NCBI GenBank assembly: GCA_036675815.1
Contig: JAKFEE010000050.1
Span: 1 to 64,000, forward strand
DNA from: JAKFEE01 sp036675815
GTDB taxonomy: Bacteria > Pseudomonadota > Alphaproteobacteria > Rhodospirillales > Magnetospirillaceae
DNA: 64,000 bases
Direction: 5' to 3'
Shown: piece after piece, positions 55,600 through 63,862 of the stretch
Layout: each line of letters starts with the position of its first letter
Numbering within the stretch: position 1 is the first letter of the stretch
The notes under the pieces: generated by a model
Database searches by the model: none
What the model saw: only the letters and a program-made list of their open reading frames with translations
Told to the model about the DNA's origin: nothing
Translations under genes and position numbers: made by a program

Positions 55600-56389
55600 G
55601 CGGCAACGCGACCCTGTCGAGGCCGGCACCTGCCGGCCATTGATCGCCGAGGCGCGGCCCGCCCGGATCGAGTCGGCGTCGGTCAGGCGGTGGCCGGCAT
55701 GGGCCGCCGCCGCGGCGCTGCATGCGACCACCGCCGCCGCCTTCCTGGCATGGCCGGCGGCGACGCCGCCGCAGGTGCCGTCGATGGTGGTGGAAATCGT
55801 CCCCGAGGCCATGCCCGAGGCGGCGGCGCCGCTCGCCCTGGCCGAGCTGACGCCGCCACCGCCGCTGCAGAGCGCCGAGGTAACGCCGCCCGAACCACCA
55901 CCGGTCGTGCCAGACGAGGCAGACGTTCCCGATGAAGCCGAGCCGGTGGACGAAGCGCCGGAGCCGCCGCCGACACCCAAGCCCAAGCCCAAGCCCAAGC
56001 CCAAGATTGAGACAAACCCCAAGGAGCCGGCGCAGAGCGATCGCGCGGCGGCGACGGCCGGCCCGACGCCGGTGAGCGCCAATGCCGCGCCGGCGGCGCC
56101 GGCCTACGTGCCGCCGTCCAGCCAGGCGGCCTATCTCAACAACCCCAAGCCGGTGTATCCGCACGCCGCGCGCCGCCGCGGCATGCAAGGTACGGTGCTG
56201 CTGTCGGTGCGCGTCGGTGCCGAAGGCCGGGCGCTCGGCGTGGCGCTGAAGGAGAGCTCGGGGTTCGCGCTGCTCGACCGCGCCGCCCAGGAGGCCGTCG
56301 CCGCTTGGCGCTTCGTGCCGGCCAGCCGCGCCGGCCGGCCAGTGGAGGCCAGTGTCGAGGTGCCGATCCGCTTCGCCCTGGAGGGCTGA
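55586..56389 (+). CDS. tonB: TonB energy transducer
   Basis: A 267-residue TonB. The N-terminal anchor is WAAAAALHATTAAAFLAW (about 39-56) after a basic start; the periplasmic linker is proline-rich, with a PKPKPKPKPK repeat at 55978-56006; the C-terminal domain shows PVYPHAARRRGMQGTVLLSV and FALLDRAAQEAVAAWRFVPA, the TonB fold that grips the TonB box. No exbB/exbD follows, so it must borrow them. It overlaps the thioredoxin gene by 14 bases and closes the cluster. Confidence 0.92.
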   Translation: MAAAERQRDPVEAGTCRPLIAEARPARIESASVRRWPAWAAAAALHATTAAAFLAWPAATPPQVPSMVVEIVPEAMPEAAAPLALAELTPPPPLQSAEVTPPEPPPVVPDEADVPDEAEPVDEAPEPPPTPKPKPKPKPKIETNPKEPAQSDRAAATAGPTPVSANAAPAAPAYVPPSSQAAYLNNPKPVYPHAARRRGMQGTVLLSVRVGAEGRALGVALKESSGFALLDRAAQEAVAAWRFVPASRAGRPVEASVEVPIRFALEG

Positions 56390-56444
56390 GGCGCGAAGCG
56401 CGGGAGCACCGACGCCGGCTCCGCATGTTCTTGTTCCCTATCCC

Positions 56445-56535
56445 CGTCATTCCCCGCGAAAGCGGGAATCCATGCCGCCGGAGCCCGTCCGCGCCCAGTC
56501 CGCGGAATGGACCCCCGCTTCCGCGCGGGTGACGG
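56445..56535. repeat. Composite hairpin repeat, family A
   Basis: GTCATTCCCCGCGAAAGCGG at the left and CCCCCGCTTCCGCGCGGGTG at the right, with GACGG at the end. The inner spacer is unrelated to that of the 9381 and 44967 copies. Convergent genes end on either side. Confidence 0.75.
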
Positions 56536-56563
56536 TGGGTGAATTGCGGGAGAGGGTATGGTT

Positions 56564-57502
56564 TCAACCAAACCGGGCGTGGCTCTCGACGATGCCGGCG
56601 GGGTCGTGGTGGATGATCACCTCGGCGGCGGGGAAGGCGGCGCGGATGGTGCCCTCGACCTGATCGCCGATCTCATGCGCCCGCCACAGCGGCAGATGGC
56701 CATCCATGACCAGGTGAAGCTGGATGAATTGCTGCGGGCCGGAGGAGCGGGTGCGCAGGTCGTGGATGCTGCGCACGTCCGAGTGCCGGAGGCAGATCTC
56801 CTTGATGCGCGCGCGCTCGTCCTCGGCGAATTCGCGGTCCATCAGCAGGTTCATCGATTCGCGTGCGATCTTCCCGGCGTTGTAGACGAGGTAGGCGGCA
56901 ATGGCGATGGCGAACAGCGGATCGGCCAGGCCCCAGCCCACGTACATGGCCAACAGAATCGACAGAATGACGCTGCCGTTGATCAGCAGGTCGCCGGTGT
57001 AGTGCAGCGAATCGGCGCTGATGGCCACCGACCGGCTGCGGCGCACGACATAGCGCTGAAAGCGCACCAGGGCGAAGGTGACGGCGATCGAGAACACCAT
57101 CACGGCGATGCCGATCCAGCCGTGCTGCACCGGCTGCGGCGTGGCCAGCCGCCCCGCCGATTCGATGACCAGGAACAGCCCCGAGCCGGCGATGAACGCC
57201 GCCTGCCCCAGCCCGGCCAGCGGCTCGGCCTTGCCATGGCCGAAACGGTGCTCGCGATCGGCCGGCTGCAGCGCATGACGCACCGCCAGCAGGTTGACCA
57301 GCGAGGCGGCGGTATCCAGCACCGAATCGATCAGGGTCGACAGGATGGCCACCGAATCTGTCGCCACCCACGCCGCCACCTTGACCAGGATGAGCAGGCT
57401 GGCCGCCGCGACCGACGCATAGGTGGCCAGGCGCACCAGGCGGTCGTCGCGGCCGGCGCCCGCCGACGGGTCGCTCAGGGGAACAGGTGCTCGATCCGCC
57501 AT
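56564..57502 (-). CDS. Cation diffusion facilitator (CDF) efflux transporter
   Basis: A 312-residue transporter with six helices. Typical segments: LATYASVAAASLLILVKVAA, AILSTLIDSVLDTAASLVNL (first metal-site Asp pair), DREHRFGHGKAEPLAGLGQA and SADSLHYTGDLLIN (second Asp/His pair), then the cytoplasmic ferredoxin-like domain (IKEICLRHSDVRSIHDLRTR). Aspartates at the transport site resemble FieF-type exporters for Fe(II)/Zn(II). The ATG at 57502 lies inside pdxH; the genes overlap by 28 bases, with AGGA upstream. It is the downstream gene of pdxH. Confidence 0.9.
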   Translation of the reverse strand: MADRAPVPLSDPSAGAGRDDRLVRLATYASVAAASLLILVKVAAWVATDSVAILSTLIDSVLDTAASLVNLLAVRHALQPADREHRFGHGKAEPLAGLGQAAFIAGSGLFLVIESAGRLATPQPVQHGWIGIAVMVFSIAVTFALVRFQRYVVRRSRSVAISADSLHYTGDLLINGSVILSILLAMYVGWGLADPLFAIAIAAYLVYNAGKIARESMNLLMDREFAEDERARIKEICLRHSDVRSIHDLRTRSSGPQQFIQLHLVMDGHLPLWRAHEIGDQVEGTIRAAFPAAEVIIHHDPAGIVESHARFG

Positions 57503-58056
57503 TCGTCGCCGTCCTGATGGAACACCGTGCGGTCGTGCAGGCGAAACGGCCGGTCCTGCCAAAACTCGATGGTGTGGGCGGCCAGCCGGAAGCCCGACCA
57601 ATGCGGCGGCCGCGGCACCTTGCCCAGGCCGAAGCGGGCCGCATACTCGCCCACCCGCTTCTCCAGCTCGAAGCGGCCGGTGAGCGGCCGCGATTGCCGC
57701 GATGCCCAGGCGCCGATCTGGCTGGCGCGCGGGCGCGAGATGAAATAGGCATCGGCCTCGTCGTCGCTCACCTGGGTCACCGGCCCCTCGACTCGCACCT
57801 GGCGGCGCAGCGACTTCCAATGGAAGCACAGCGCCGCCTGCGGATTGGCCGTCAACTCGCCGCCCTTGCGGCTTTCGAGATTGGTGTAGAAGACGAAACC
57901 GCGGGCATCGACCTCCTTCAGCAGCACCATGCGCACCGACGGCAGGCCGCCCGGCGTGCAAGTCGCCAAGGCCATGGCGGTCGGGTCATTGGGCTCGTGC
58001 TGCTCGGCCTCGGCCAACCATCCCTTGAACATGTCGTATGGATCGCGTTCCGCCAT
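57475..58056 (-). CDS. pdxH: Pyridoxamine 5'-phosphate oxidase
   Basis: A 193-residue FMN enzyme that oxidises pyridoxine/pyridoxamine 5'-phosphate to pyridoxal 5'-phosphate, the last step of vitamin B6 synthesis and salvage. Family features: MVLLKEVDARGFVFYTNLES with RKGGEL (FMN phosphate), FHWKSLRRQVRVEG, YFISRPRASQIGAWAS and the C-terminal RIEHLFP (arginine at the substrate site). Length is slightly short of the E. coli protein but the fold is complete. The CDF transporter gene overlaps its end. Confidence 0.95.
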   Translation of the reverse strand: MAERDPYDMFKGWLAEAEQHEPNDPTAMALATCTPGGLPSVRMVLLKEVDARGFVFYTNLESRKGGELTANPQAALCFHWKSLRRQVRVEGPVTQVSDDEADAYFISRPRASQIGAWASRQSRPLTGRFELEKRVGEYAARFGLGKVPRPPHWSGFRLAAHTIEFWQDRPFRLHDRTVFHQDGDEWRIEHLFP

Positions 58057-58196
58057 ACCTCATCCGTTCCAAAAGGCTAATGCCGGCATCCCGCCTCATT
58101 GTTCGCTGGATGCGGCCATGATTTCGCCTATGTTCTATCGCGTCATGTGACGTGTACAAAGACCTGATCGCACAACAGCCTGGGCGAAGAAACGAA

Positions 58197-58706
58197 ATGA
58201 TCACCCTTACGAAGAAGTTGGTCCCGGTTGCCCTGTCGGCCCTCGTCCTGGCCGGCTGCCAACAACCCGGCGGCTATGGCTACGACGGCACCTATGGTGG
58301 CGGCCTCAATCGCCAGACGGGCGGCGCGGCGCTGGGCGGCATCGTCGGCGGCCTGGCCGGCTCGAGCATGGGCAGCGGTTCGGGCCGGGTCGCCGCCACC
58401 GCCGCCGGCGCCCTGCTCGGCGTGCTGGTCGGCAGCGAGGTCGGCCGCTCCCTGGACGAGGCCGATCGCCAGCGGATGAGCATGGCGCAGCAGAACGCCT
58501 TTGCCGCGCCCATCGGCTCCAACGTCCAGTGGAGCAACCCGCAGAGCGGCAACTACGGCTATTACACGCCGGTGCGCGACGGCCGCGACACCGCCGGCAA
58601 CTATTGCCGCGAGTTCCAACAGGCCATCGTCGTCGGCGGCCGTCAACAGACCGGTGTCGGCACGGCCTGCCAGCAGTCCGACGGCACCTGGCGCATCGTG
58701 CAGTGA
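58197..58706 (+). CDS. Glycine-zipper surface lipoprotein (17 kDa antigen type)
   Basis: A 169-residue lipoprotein. Lipobox LVLAGC with the lipidated C21; then a glycine-rich QPGGYGYDGTYGGGLNRQTG and a glycine zipper (GGAALGGIVGGLAGSSMGSG, GALLGVLVGSEVGRSLDEAD) predicted to insert in membrane, as in the Rickettsia 17 kDa surface antigen. The C-terminal part with VQWSNPQSGNYGYYTPVRDG and two cysteines (YCREF, ACQQ) is the family domain. It is monocistronic and followed by a strong hairpin. Confidence 0.85.
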   Translation: MITLTKKLVPVALSALVLAGCQQPGGYGYDGTYGGGLNRQTGGAALGGIVGGLAGSSMGSGSGRVAATAAGALLGVLVGSEVGRSLDEADRQRMSMAQQNAFAAPIGSNVQWSNPQSGNYGYYTPVRDGRDTAGNYCREFQQAIVVGGRQQTGVGTACQQSDGTWRIVQ

Positions 58707-58713
58707 TCCGGCC

Positions 58714-58738
58714 GGGGAAGCGGCGAACCCGCTTCCCC
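58714..58738 (+). terminator. Strong hairpin after the lipoprotein gene
   Basis: GGGGAAGCGG pairs perfectly with CCGCTTCCCC around CGAAC, beginning 8 bases after the stop. There is no T-tract, so it may terminate inefficiently or simply protect the messenger end. Confidence 0.6.
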
Positions 58739-58809
58739 GCGCCACCACGCCACTGGCAAGAATCCCATTGGCGCCTTAGTAGTATGGGCAGGTGCCAAGG
58801 AGGCTGGCG

Positions 58810-59739
58810 GTGAAGGATCCGTATCAGGTGCTGGGGGTCGCCAGGGCGGCGAGCGCCGACGACATCAAGAAGGCTTACCGGAAGCTGGCGCGCAGCATGC
58901 ACCCCGACATGAATCCGGGGAACAAGCACGCCGAGGACCGCTTCAAGGACATTTCGGCCGCCTACGACCTGCTGTCCGACCCGGCCAAGAAGGCGCGCTA
59001 CGACCGCGGCGAGATCGACGCCAGCGGCGCCGAGCGGCCACGGCACCATTACCGCAGCCATGCCGCCGGCTCGGGCGCCGGCGCCGGGTTTGGCGGATTC
59101 GGCGGCCGCTTCCGCGACTTCGACGTGGGCGGCAGCTTCGACGCCGACGACATCCTGTCCGACATCTTCGGCCGGCGCACCGGCGCCCGCGGGCGCGGCC
59201 CGGCGCGCGGCGCCAACCAGCACTATTCGCTGACCGTTTCCTTCGTCGACGCCGCGCTGGGGGCGACCAAGCGCATCACCCTGCCCATGGGCAAGAGCCT
59301 GGACGTGCGCATCCCGCCGGGCAGCGACGACGGCCAGACGCTGCGGCTGAAGGGCCAGGGCGCCCCCGGCGCCGGCGGCGGCGCGGCCGGCGATGCCCTG
59401 ATCGAACTGACGGTGGAACCGCACCCCTTCTTCAAGCGCGAGGGCCGCGATATCCATCTGGAGTTGCCGGTGACCCTCCCCGAAGCCGTGCTGGGGGCGA
59501 AGGTGACGGTGCCGACCCTGGAAGGCCGCGTCGCCCTGACCGTCCCTCCCGGCAGCAACACGGGCGCCATCTTGCGCCTCAAGGGCAAGGGCATCCCGGG
59601 GACCCATCAGTGCGGCGATCAATATGTCAGGCTCAAGGTGATGCTGCCGGACAAGCCGGATGCCGAACTACAGGAGTTCCTGAACAAGTGGGCACGCAGC
59701 CACGACTACGACGTGCGCGGCAAGGCCGGCATGGCCTGA
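58810..59739 (+). CDS. DnaJ-class co-chaperone (CbpA-like, no zinc finger)
   Basis: A 309-residue J-domain protein. The J domain is residues 1-67 with the HPD motif (RSMHPDMNPGN); then a Gly/Phe-rich linker (GSGAGAGFGGFGGRFRDF); then the two beta-sandwich client domains of DnaJ_C (LTVSFVDAALGATKRITLPM, DVRIPPGSDDGQTLRLKGQG, and VPTLEGRVALTVPPGSNTGA). The zinc-finger repeats of DnaJ are absent, hence CbpA-like. It starts with GTG at 58810, AGGAGG being 6 bases upstream. A family C repeat pair follows. Confidence 0.92.
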   Translation: MKDPYQVLGVARAASADDIKKAYRKLARSMHPDMNPGNKHAEDRFKDISAAYDLLSDPAKKARYDRGEIDASGAERPRHHYRSHAAGSGAGAGFGGFGGRFRDFDVGGSFDADDILSDIFGRRTGARGRGPARGANQHYSLTVSFVDAALGATKRITLPMGKSLDVRIPPGSDDGQTLRLKGQGAPGAGGGAAGDALIELTVEPHPFFKREGRDIHLELPVTLPEAVLGAKVTVPTLEGRVALTVPPGSNTGAILRLKGKGIPGTHQCGDQYVRLKVMLPDKPDAELQEFLNKWARSHDYDVRGKAGMA

Positions 59740-59749
59740 GCCGACGGCG

Positions 59750-59817
59750 GATGCGGACCTGAAGGTCCGCGCTTCAGTGAGGCGGCGGCGAGAGGACCGC
59801 GGAGCTCCAGCTCCGCA
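59750..59817. repeat. Paired extragenic hairpins, family C
   Basis: GCGGACCTGAAGGTCCGC and GCGGAGCTCCAGCTCCGC, 27 bases apart, between convergent genes. Confidence 0.8.
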
Positions 59818-59833
59818 ACCGTCGCCGACGGTG

Positions 59834-61123
59834 CTACTGCGCCGCCCGCGCCGTGCGGGGCGCATCGTCGGCGCCGAACAGCTCGCGCAGGGTAAGATCG
59901 AGGCAGTTGCGCTCGGCCGTGTCCGACGAGGCCAGGCGATCCAATAATGTTTCCTGCCAGGGGGCGCGCGCCGTTTCACCCTCTTCCGGTGCCAGGCGCA
60001 AATCGAGGGCGCGCACCAGATCGTACAGGGTCACCGCATCGGGATCGCGGCCCAGCATGTAACGGCCATCGTCGAGGCGAACGGCGAGTCGCGCCCGCTG
60101 CAGCAGGTGCAGCACGCCAAGCAGCGATTCGCCGCCGGCGGCGGTCATGGCCAGCAGGTCGCGGCGGCTGATGCCGCGGCTTCCCCGCCGGTGATCGTCA
60201 TACAGGCAGTGGAGGACGTCGGCCGCCAGGGCCAGGCGCCGCGCCGCGGGCAGCAGGCCGGGGCGGTCGAGATGGCCATGACGCCATTCGGGCAGCGCCG
60301 CCGTGATCACTGCGCCGAGCAGCACGACGACCCAGGAAAAATACAGCCAGGCCAGGAAGATCGGCACCGCCGCCAGGGTCCCGTACAGCGTTTCATAGGT
60401 ACGGCCCGAGCCGATGTAGATGGCGAAGCTCCAGCGCAGCAGGGTGAACGCCAGCGCCGCAAGCAAGCCGCCCAGCGCGGCGTCGCGCATCCGTACCCGG
60501 CGATTGGGCACGGCGTAGTAGAGGATGGCAAAGGCCAGCGCCACCAATACCGTCGGCAGCACCGCCGCCCAGCGCTCGACGTCGGCGAAGCCCCGCTCTT
60601 CGGCGGCGCGACCGATGGCGTCGAGGGCGCCGGCCAGCGAGAAGCTGGTGCCGACCAAGAGCGGCCCCAGGGTGATGATCGTCCAGTAGACGAACAGCCG
60701 CGAACTGATGCGCCGGGCGTGCTCGACCCGGAAGATCTGATTGATCGCGCCCTCGATGGTGAGCAGCAGCATCACGGCGGTGAAACTGAGGCCGACGATG
60801 CCCAGCGCGGTGAGTTGGCCGGCATTGTCGACGAAGCGCTGCACCCATTGCTGCACCTGATCGCCGACTTCCGGCACGAAGTTGGTGAAGATGAACTCCT
60901 GCAGGCGCTGGCGGGCGTCGTGGAACACCGGAAAGGCAGCCAGCATGGCCAAGCCGATGGCCAGCATCGGCACCAGCGCCAGCAAGGTGGTGTAAGCCAG
61001 AGCCGACGCCAGCGACAGCCCGGAATCGCGGGTGAAACGGTCGAGCACATAGGCGAGGAAGTGCCACACGTTCCGCAGTTTGCCGCCCAAAAGCTTTGCT
61101 GTAGGATGCCGGCGCTTTGTCAT
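59834..61123 (-). CDS. YihY/BrkB-family inner-membrane protein
   Basis: A 429-residue protein. The first 290 residues hold about six helices with the YihY/BrkB pattern: FTRDSGLSLASALAYTTLLA, then ALVPMLAIGLAMLAAF, IVGLSFTAVMLLLTIEGAIN and the conserved YYAVPNRRVRMRDAALGGLL. The remaining 140 residues form a helical cytoplasmic tail with a winged-helix look (RRDLLAMTAAGGESLLGVLH) that longer family members carry. Once mis-annotated as ribonuclease BN, its function is unsettled. ATG 61123 is preferred to GTG 61138. It is divergent from fabI with only 32 bases between. Confidence 0.85.
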   Translation of the reverse strand: MTKRRHPTAKLLGGKLRNVWHFLAYVLDRFTRDSGLSLASALAYTTLLALVPMLAIGLAMLAAFPVFHDARQRLQEFIFTNFVPEVGDQVQQWVQRFVDNAGQLTALGIVGLSFTAVMLLLTIEGAINQIFRVEHARRISSRLFVYWTIITLGPLLVGTSFSLAGALDAIGRAAEERGFADVERWAAVLPTVLVALAFAILYYAVPNRRVRMRDAALGGLLAALAFTLLRWSFAIYIGSGRTYETLYGTLAAVPIFLAWLYFSWVVVLLGAVITAALPEWRHGHLDRPGLLPAARRLALAADVLHCLYDDHRRGSRGISRRDLLAMTAAGGESLLGVLHLLQRARLAVRLDDGRYMLGRDPDAVTLYDLVRALDLRLAPEEGETARAPWQETLLDRLASSDTAERNCLDLTLRELFGADDAPRTARAAQ

Positions 61124-61155
61124 AAAAACCCAGAACACGCAGTGAGGACTAAAGG

Positions 61156-61968
61156 ATGCGCTCTCCCGCTCCGCTGATGGCCGGCAAAAAGGGCCTGATA
61201 ATGGGCGTCGCCAACGACCACTCGATTGCTTGGGGGATTGCCCAGGCCGCCCATGCCCACGGTGCCGACCTTGCCTTCACCTATCAGGGTGACGCGCTGG
61301 AGAAGCGGGTGCGCCCGCTGGCCGATTCGCTCGGCAGCCAGTTCGTCCTGCCCTGCGACGTCGCCGACGAGGCCAGCGTCGACTCCGTCTTCCGCGCCAT
61401 CGAGGAGAGGTGGGGCAAGCTCGATTTCCTGGTTCATGCCATCGCCTATTCCGACAAGGACGAACTGAAGGGCAAGTACGTCGATACCACGGCCGACAAT
61501 TTCGGCAAGACCATGCAGATCTCGGTGTATTCCTTCACCGCCCTGTGCCGCCGCGCCGCGCCGCTGATGCGCGACGGCGGCAGCCTGCTCACCTTGTCCT
61601 ATTATGGGGCCGAGAAGGTGATGCCGCACTACAATGTGATGGGCGTGGCCAAGGCCGCGCTCGAGGCCAGCGTGCGTTATCTGGCCATGGACCTGGGCGA
61701 CCAGAACATCCGCGTCAACGCCATCTCGGCCGGGCCGATCAAGACCCTGGCGGCGTCCGGCATCGGCGATTTCCGCTACATTCTCAAGTGGAACCAGTAC
61801 AATTCGCCCATGCGCCGCAACGTCACCCTGGAAGACATCGGCGGTGCCGGCATTTATCTGTTGTCCGATCTTGCCTCGGGCGTCAGCGGCGAGGTCCATC
61901 ACGTCGATTGCGGCTATCACGTCGTCGGCATGAAGCGCGCCGACGCCCCCGACATCACGGTGGTGTAG
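61156..61968 (+). CDS. fabI: Enoyl-[acyl-carrier-protein] reductase, FabI type
   Basis: A 270-residue SDR enzyme that reduces enoyl-ACP with NADH, completing each elongation round of fatty-acid synthesis. It starts MAGKKGLIMGVANDHSIAWG (NADH loop), and the catalytic pair is Y159 and K166 (HYNVMGVAK), the Tyr-x6-Lys of FabI. The substrate loop ISAGPIKTLAASGIGDFRYI is present. It is the usual target of triclosan-like inhibitors. aroC starts one base after its stop. Confidence 0.95.
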   Translation: MRSPAPLMAGKKGLIMGVANDHSIAWGIAQAAHAHGADLAFTYQGDALEKRVRPLADSLGSQFVLPCDVADEASVDSVFRAIEERWGKLDFLVHAIAYSDKDELKGKYVDTTADNFGKTMQISVYSFTALCRRAAPLMRDGGSLLTLSYYGAEKVMPHYNVMGVAKAALEASVRYLAMDLGDQNIRVNAISAGPIKTLAASGIGDFRYILKWNQYNSPMRRNVTLEDIGGAGIYLLSDLASGVSGEVHHVDCGYHVVGMKRADAPDITVV

Positions 61969-61969
61969 C

Positions 61970-63049
61970 TTGTCCGGCAACGCCTTCGGCCATCTGTTCC
62001 GCTTCACCACCTTCGGCGAAAGCCATGGGCCGGCGATCGGCTGCATCGTCGAAGGCGTGCCGCCTCGAATCCCGCTGGCCGAGCCCGACATCCAGGTCTG
62101 GCTCGACCGCCGCCGCCCCGGCCAGTCGCGCTTCACTACGCAGCGGCAGGAGCCGGATGCGGTGCGCATCCTGTCGGGCGTGTTCGAGGGCCGCACCACC
62201 GGCACGCCCATCGGCCTGCTGATCGAGAATACCGACCATCGCTCGAAGGACTACGGCGACATCGCCCAGGCCTTCCGCCCCGGCCATGCCGACGTCACCT
62301 ACTGGCAGAAATACGGCATCCGCGATTATCGCGGCGGCGGTCGCGCCTCGGCGCGCGAGACGGCGATGCGCGTCGCCGCCGGCGCCATCGCCCGCAAGGT
62401 GCTCGACCACCTCGCCCCCGGCATCACCATCCGCGGCGCCATGATCCAGATCGGGCCGCATCGCATCGACCGCAGCCGCTGGGATTGGGCCGAGGTCGAG
62501 CGCAATCCCTTCTGGTGCCCCGATCCCGGCCAGTCCAATGCCTGGGCCGACTATCTCGACGCCATCCGCAAGGCCGGCTCGTCGATCGGCGCCGTGGTCG
62601 AGGTGGTGGCCGAGGGCGTGCCGGCGGGCCTGGGCGCCCCGGTCTACGACAAGCTCGACGCCGACCTGGCCAAGGCGCTGATGAGCATCAATGCCGTCAA
62701 GGGCGTCGAGATCGGCGACGGCTTCGCCACCGCGGCGCTGACCGGCGAGGACAACGCCGACCAGATGCGCATGCGGGACGGCGCCATCGCCTATCTGTCC
62801 AACCATGCCGGCGGCATCCTCGGCGGCATCGCCACCGGCCAGCCGATCGTCGCCCGGATCGCGGTCAAGCCGACCAGCTCGATCCTGACGCCCCGGCGCA
62901 GCGTCGACATCCACGGCAACGAGGTCGATGTGCGCACCACCGGCCGCCACGACCCTTGCGTCGGCATCCGCGCCGTGCCGGTGGCCGAGGCGATGATGGC
63001 GGTGACCCTGGCCGACCACCTGCTCCGCCACCGCGCCCAATGCGGCTGA
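61970..63049 (+). CDS. aroC: Chorismate synthase
   Basis: A 359-residue FMN-dependent enzyme that makes chorismate from 5-enolpyruvylshikimate 3-phosphate. Family signatures: GHLFRFTTFGESHGPAIGCI at the start, RRRPGQSRFTTQRQEPDAV, FRPGHADVTYWQKYGIRDYR with GGGRASARETAMRVAAGAIA, and RHDPCVGIRAVPVAEAMMA. TTG at 61970 is the first start, giving normal length. It supplies the trp genes at the other end of the window. Its last bases join remnant toxin-antitoxin DNA. Confidence 0.95.
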   Translation: MSGNAFGHLFRFTTFGESHGPAIGCIVEGVPPRIPLAEPDIQVWLDRRRPGQSRFTTQRQEPDAVRILSGVFEGRTTGTPIGLLIENTDHRSKDYGDIAQAFRPGHADVTYWQKYGIRDYRGGGRASARETAMRVAAGAIARKVLDHLAPGITIRGAMIQIGPHRIDRSRWDWAEVERNPFWCPDPGQSNAWADYLDAIRKAGSSIGAVVEVVAEGVPAGLGAPVYDKLDADLAKALMSINAVKGVEIGDGFATAALTGEDNADQMRMRDGAIAYLSNHAGGILGGIATGQPIVARIAVKPTSSILTPRRSVDIHGNEVDVRTTGRHDPCVGIRAVPVAEAMMAVTLADHLLRHRAQCG

Positions 63050-63227
63050 GAGCCTGTACTATGGCCGCGATGGCGTTCGCCTGGTCGGTTACGACAACGA
63101 GCGCGGCAAAGGAGACCACAAGCACCTTGGCGAGGTCGAGAGTCCCTACGAGTTCAAAACCATCGAGCGCCTGGTCATGGATTTCGTAGGCGACGTGCAG
63201 GCTGTTCGGCGGAAGGAGGAGCAATGA
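63048..63227 (+). pseudogene. TumE-type toxin (DUF6516), N-terminus missing
   Basis: Starting within the aroC stop, an open frame reads ESLYYGRDGVRLVGYDNERG then KGDHKHLGEVESPYEFKTIE and ERLVMDFVGDV, which matches the second half of DUF6516/TumE proteins (VGYDNERGKGDHRH, PYxFxxVExLxxDF). The first 40 to 45 residues, including any start, are gone. The stop overlaps the next gene's ATG (ATGA), the usual TumE-TumA coupling. Loss may have come with a deletion that fused this DNA to the end of aroC. Confidence 0.65.
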
Positions 63228-63567
63228 GCGACCGTGATCCGAAGGTGATCGTCGGCGGCTCGATCGAAGATGGTGCGGCCGCTTTCGTCGCCGCTTGGAA
63301 ACGTGCCGAGCGTGGCGAGACTTTCCAGGAACGACAGTTGGCGTTCGAGTCCTGGCACGCGCTGCTCCGCATCCTGACGCCAAAGCGCTACGAGCTGCTC
63401 CGCCACGTCCGCCCCGAAGCGTGGCGGCTCTGGCGCGGGATCTGGATCGCGACTATCGCCGGGTGCATGAGGATGTCGAGATCCTGACGGGCGCCGGCCT
63501 ACTTGACCGTGACGCTTCCGGCATCCACGCCGACTACGATGAGATTGCCACCAGAATCGCCATCTGA
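63224..63567 (+). pseudogene. TumA-type antitoxin, frameshifted
   Basis: The first frame from ATG 63224 (GGAGGAG upstream) reads MSDRDPKVIVGGSIEDGAAA and onward to RYELLRHVRPEAW, then becomes nonsense. The expected continuation is in the next frame: SVAALARDLDRDYRRVHEDV followed by EILTGAGLLDRDASGIHADYDEIATRIAI, a winged-helix end. The shift occurs around 63410-63425. The two halves together match TumA antitoxins with an HVO_A0114-like helix-turn-helix. A complete product would need one base restored. Confidence 0.65.
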
Positions 63568-63576
63568 CGGGCTGCA

Positions 63577-63598
63577 GCGCGCGGAGCGCCGGCTCCGC
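63577..63598. repeat. Single hairpin, family C
   Basis: GCGCGGAGCGCCGGCTCCGC, a lone unit of the paired family. Confidence 0.65.
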
Positions 63599-63741
63599 AT
63601 AGGGGTAGCGGACCCGGCGGCGCGCGCTTCATATGGAATGGCGGAGGACCGACCATACCGCAGCCCGATTACGTCATCCGTATGGCTCTGCCCGAGCCCG
63701 AGACGCTCGACGACGACGCGCTGTTGACCGGATCTCGATGA

Positions 63742-63772
63742 CCTCTCCGTGTCTCGGTGTCTCTGTGGTTCG
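63742..63772. repeat. CCGTGTCTCGGTGTCTCTGTGG arm-like repeat
   Basis: A periodic CCGTGTCTCGGTGTCTCTGT stretch resembling the arms of inverted repeats around GxxExxY-type elements. No opposite arm is seen in the window. Confidence 0.4.
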
Positions 63773-63862
63773 CCATTCTACAGCTATCTTTGCTGTTGAA
63801 AGCCGCCACGCGGATACTCATACATGTTCACCATGTTGATTTTCCAGGAGGGGTGTCGTCGC

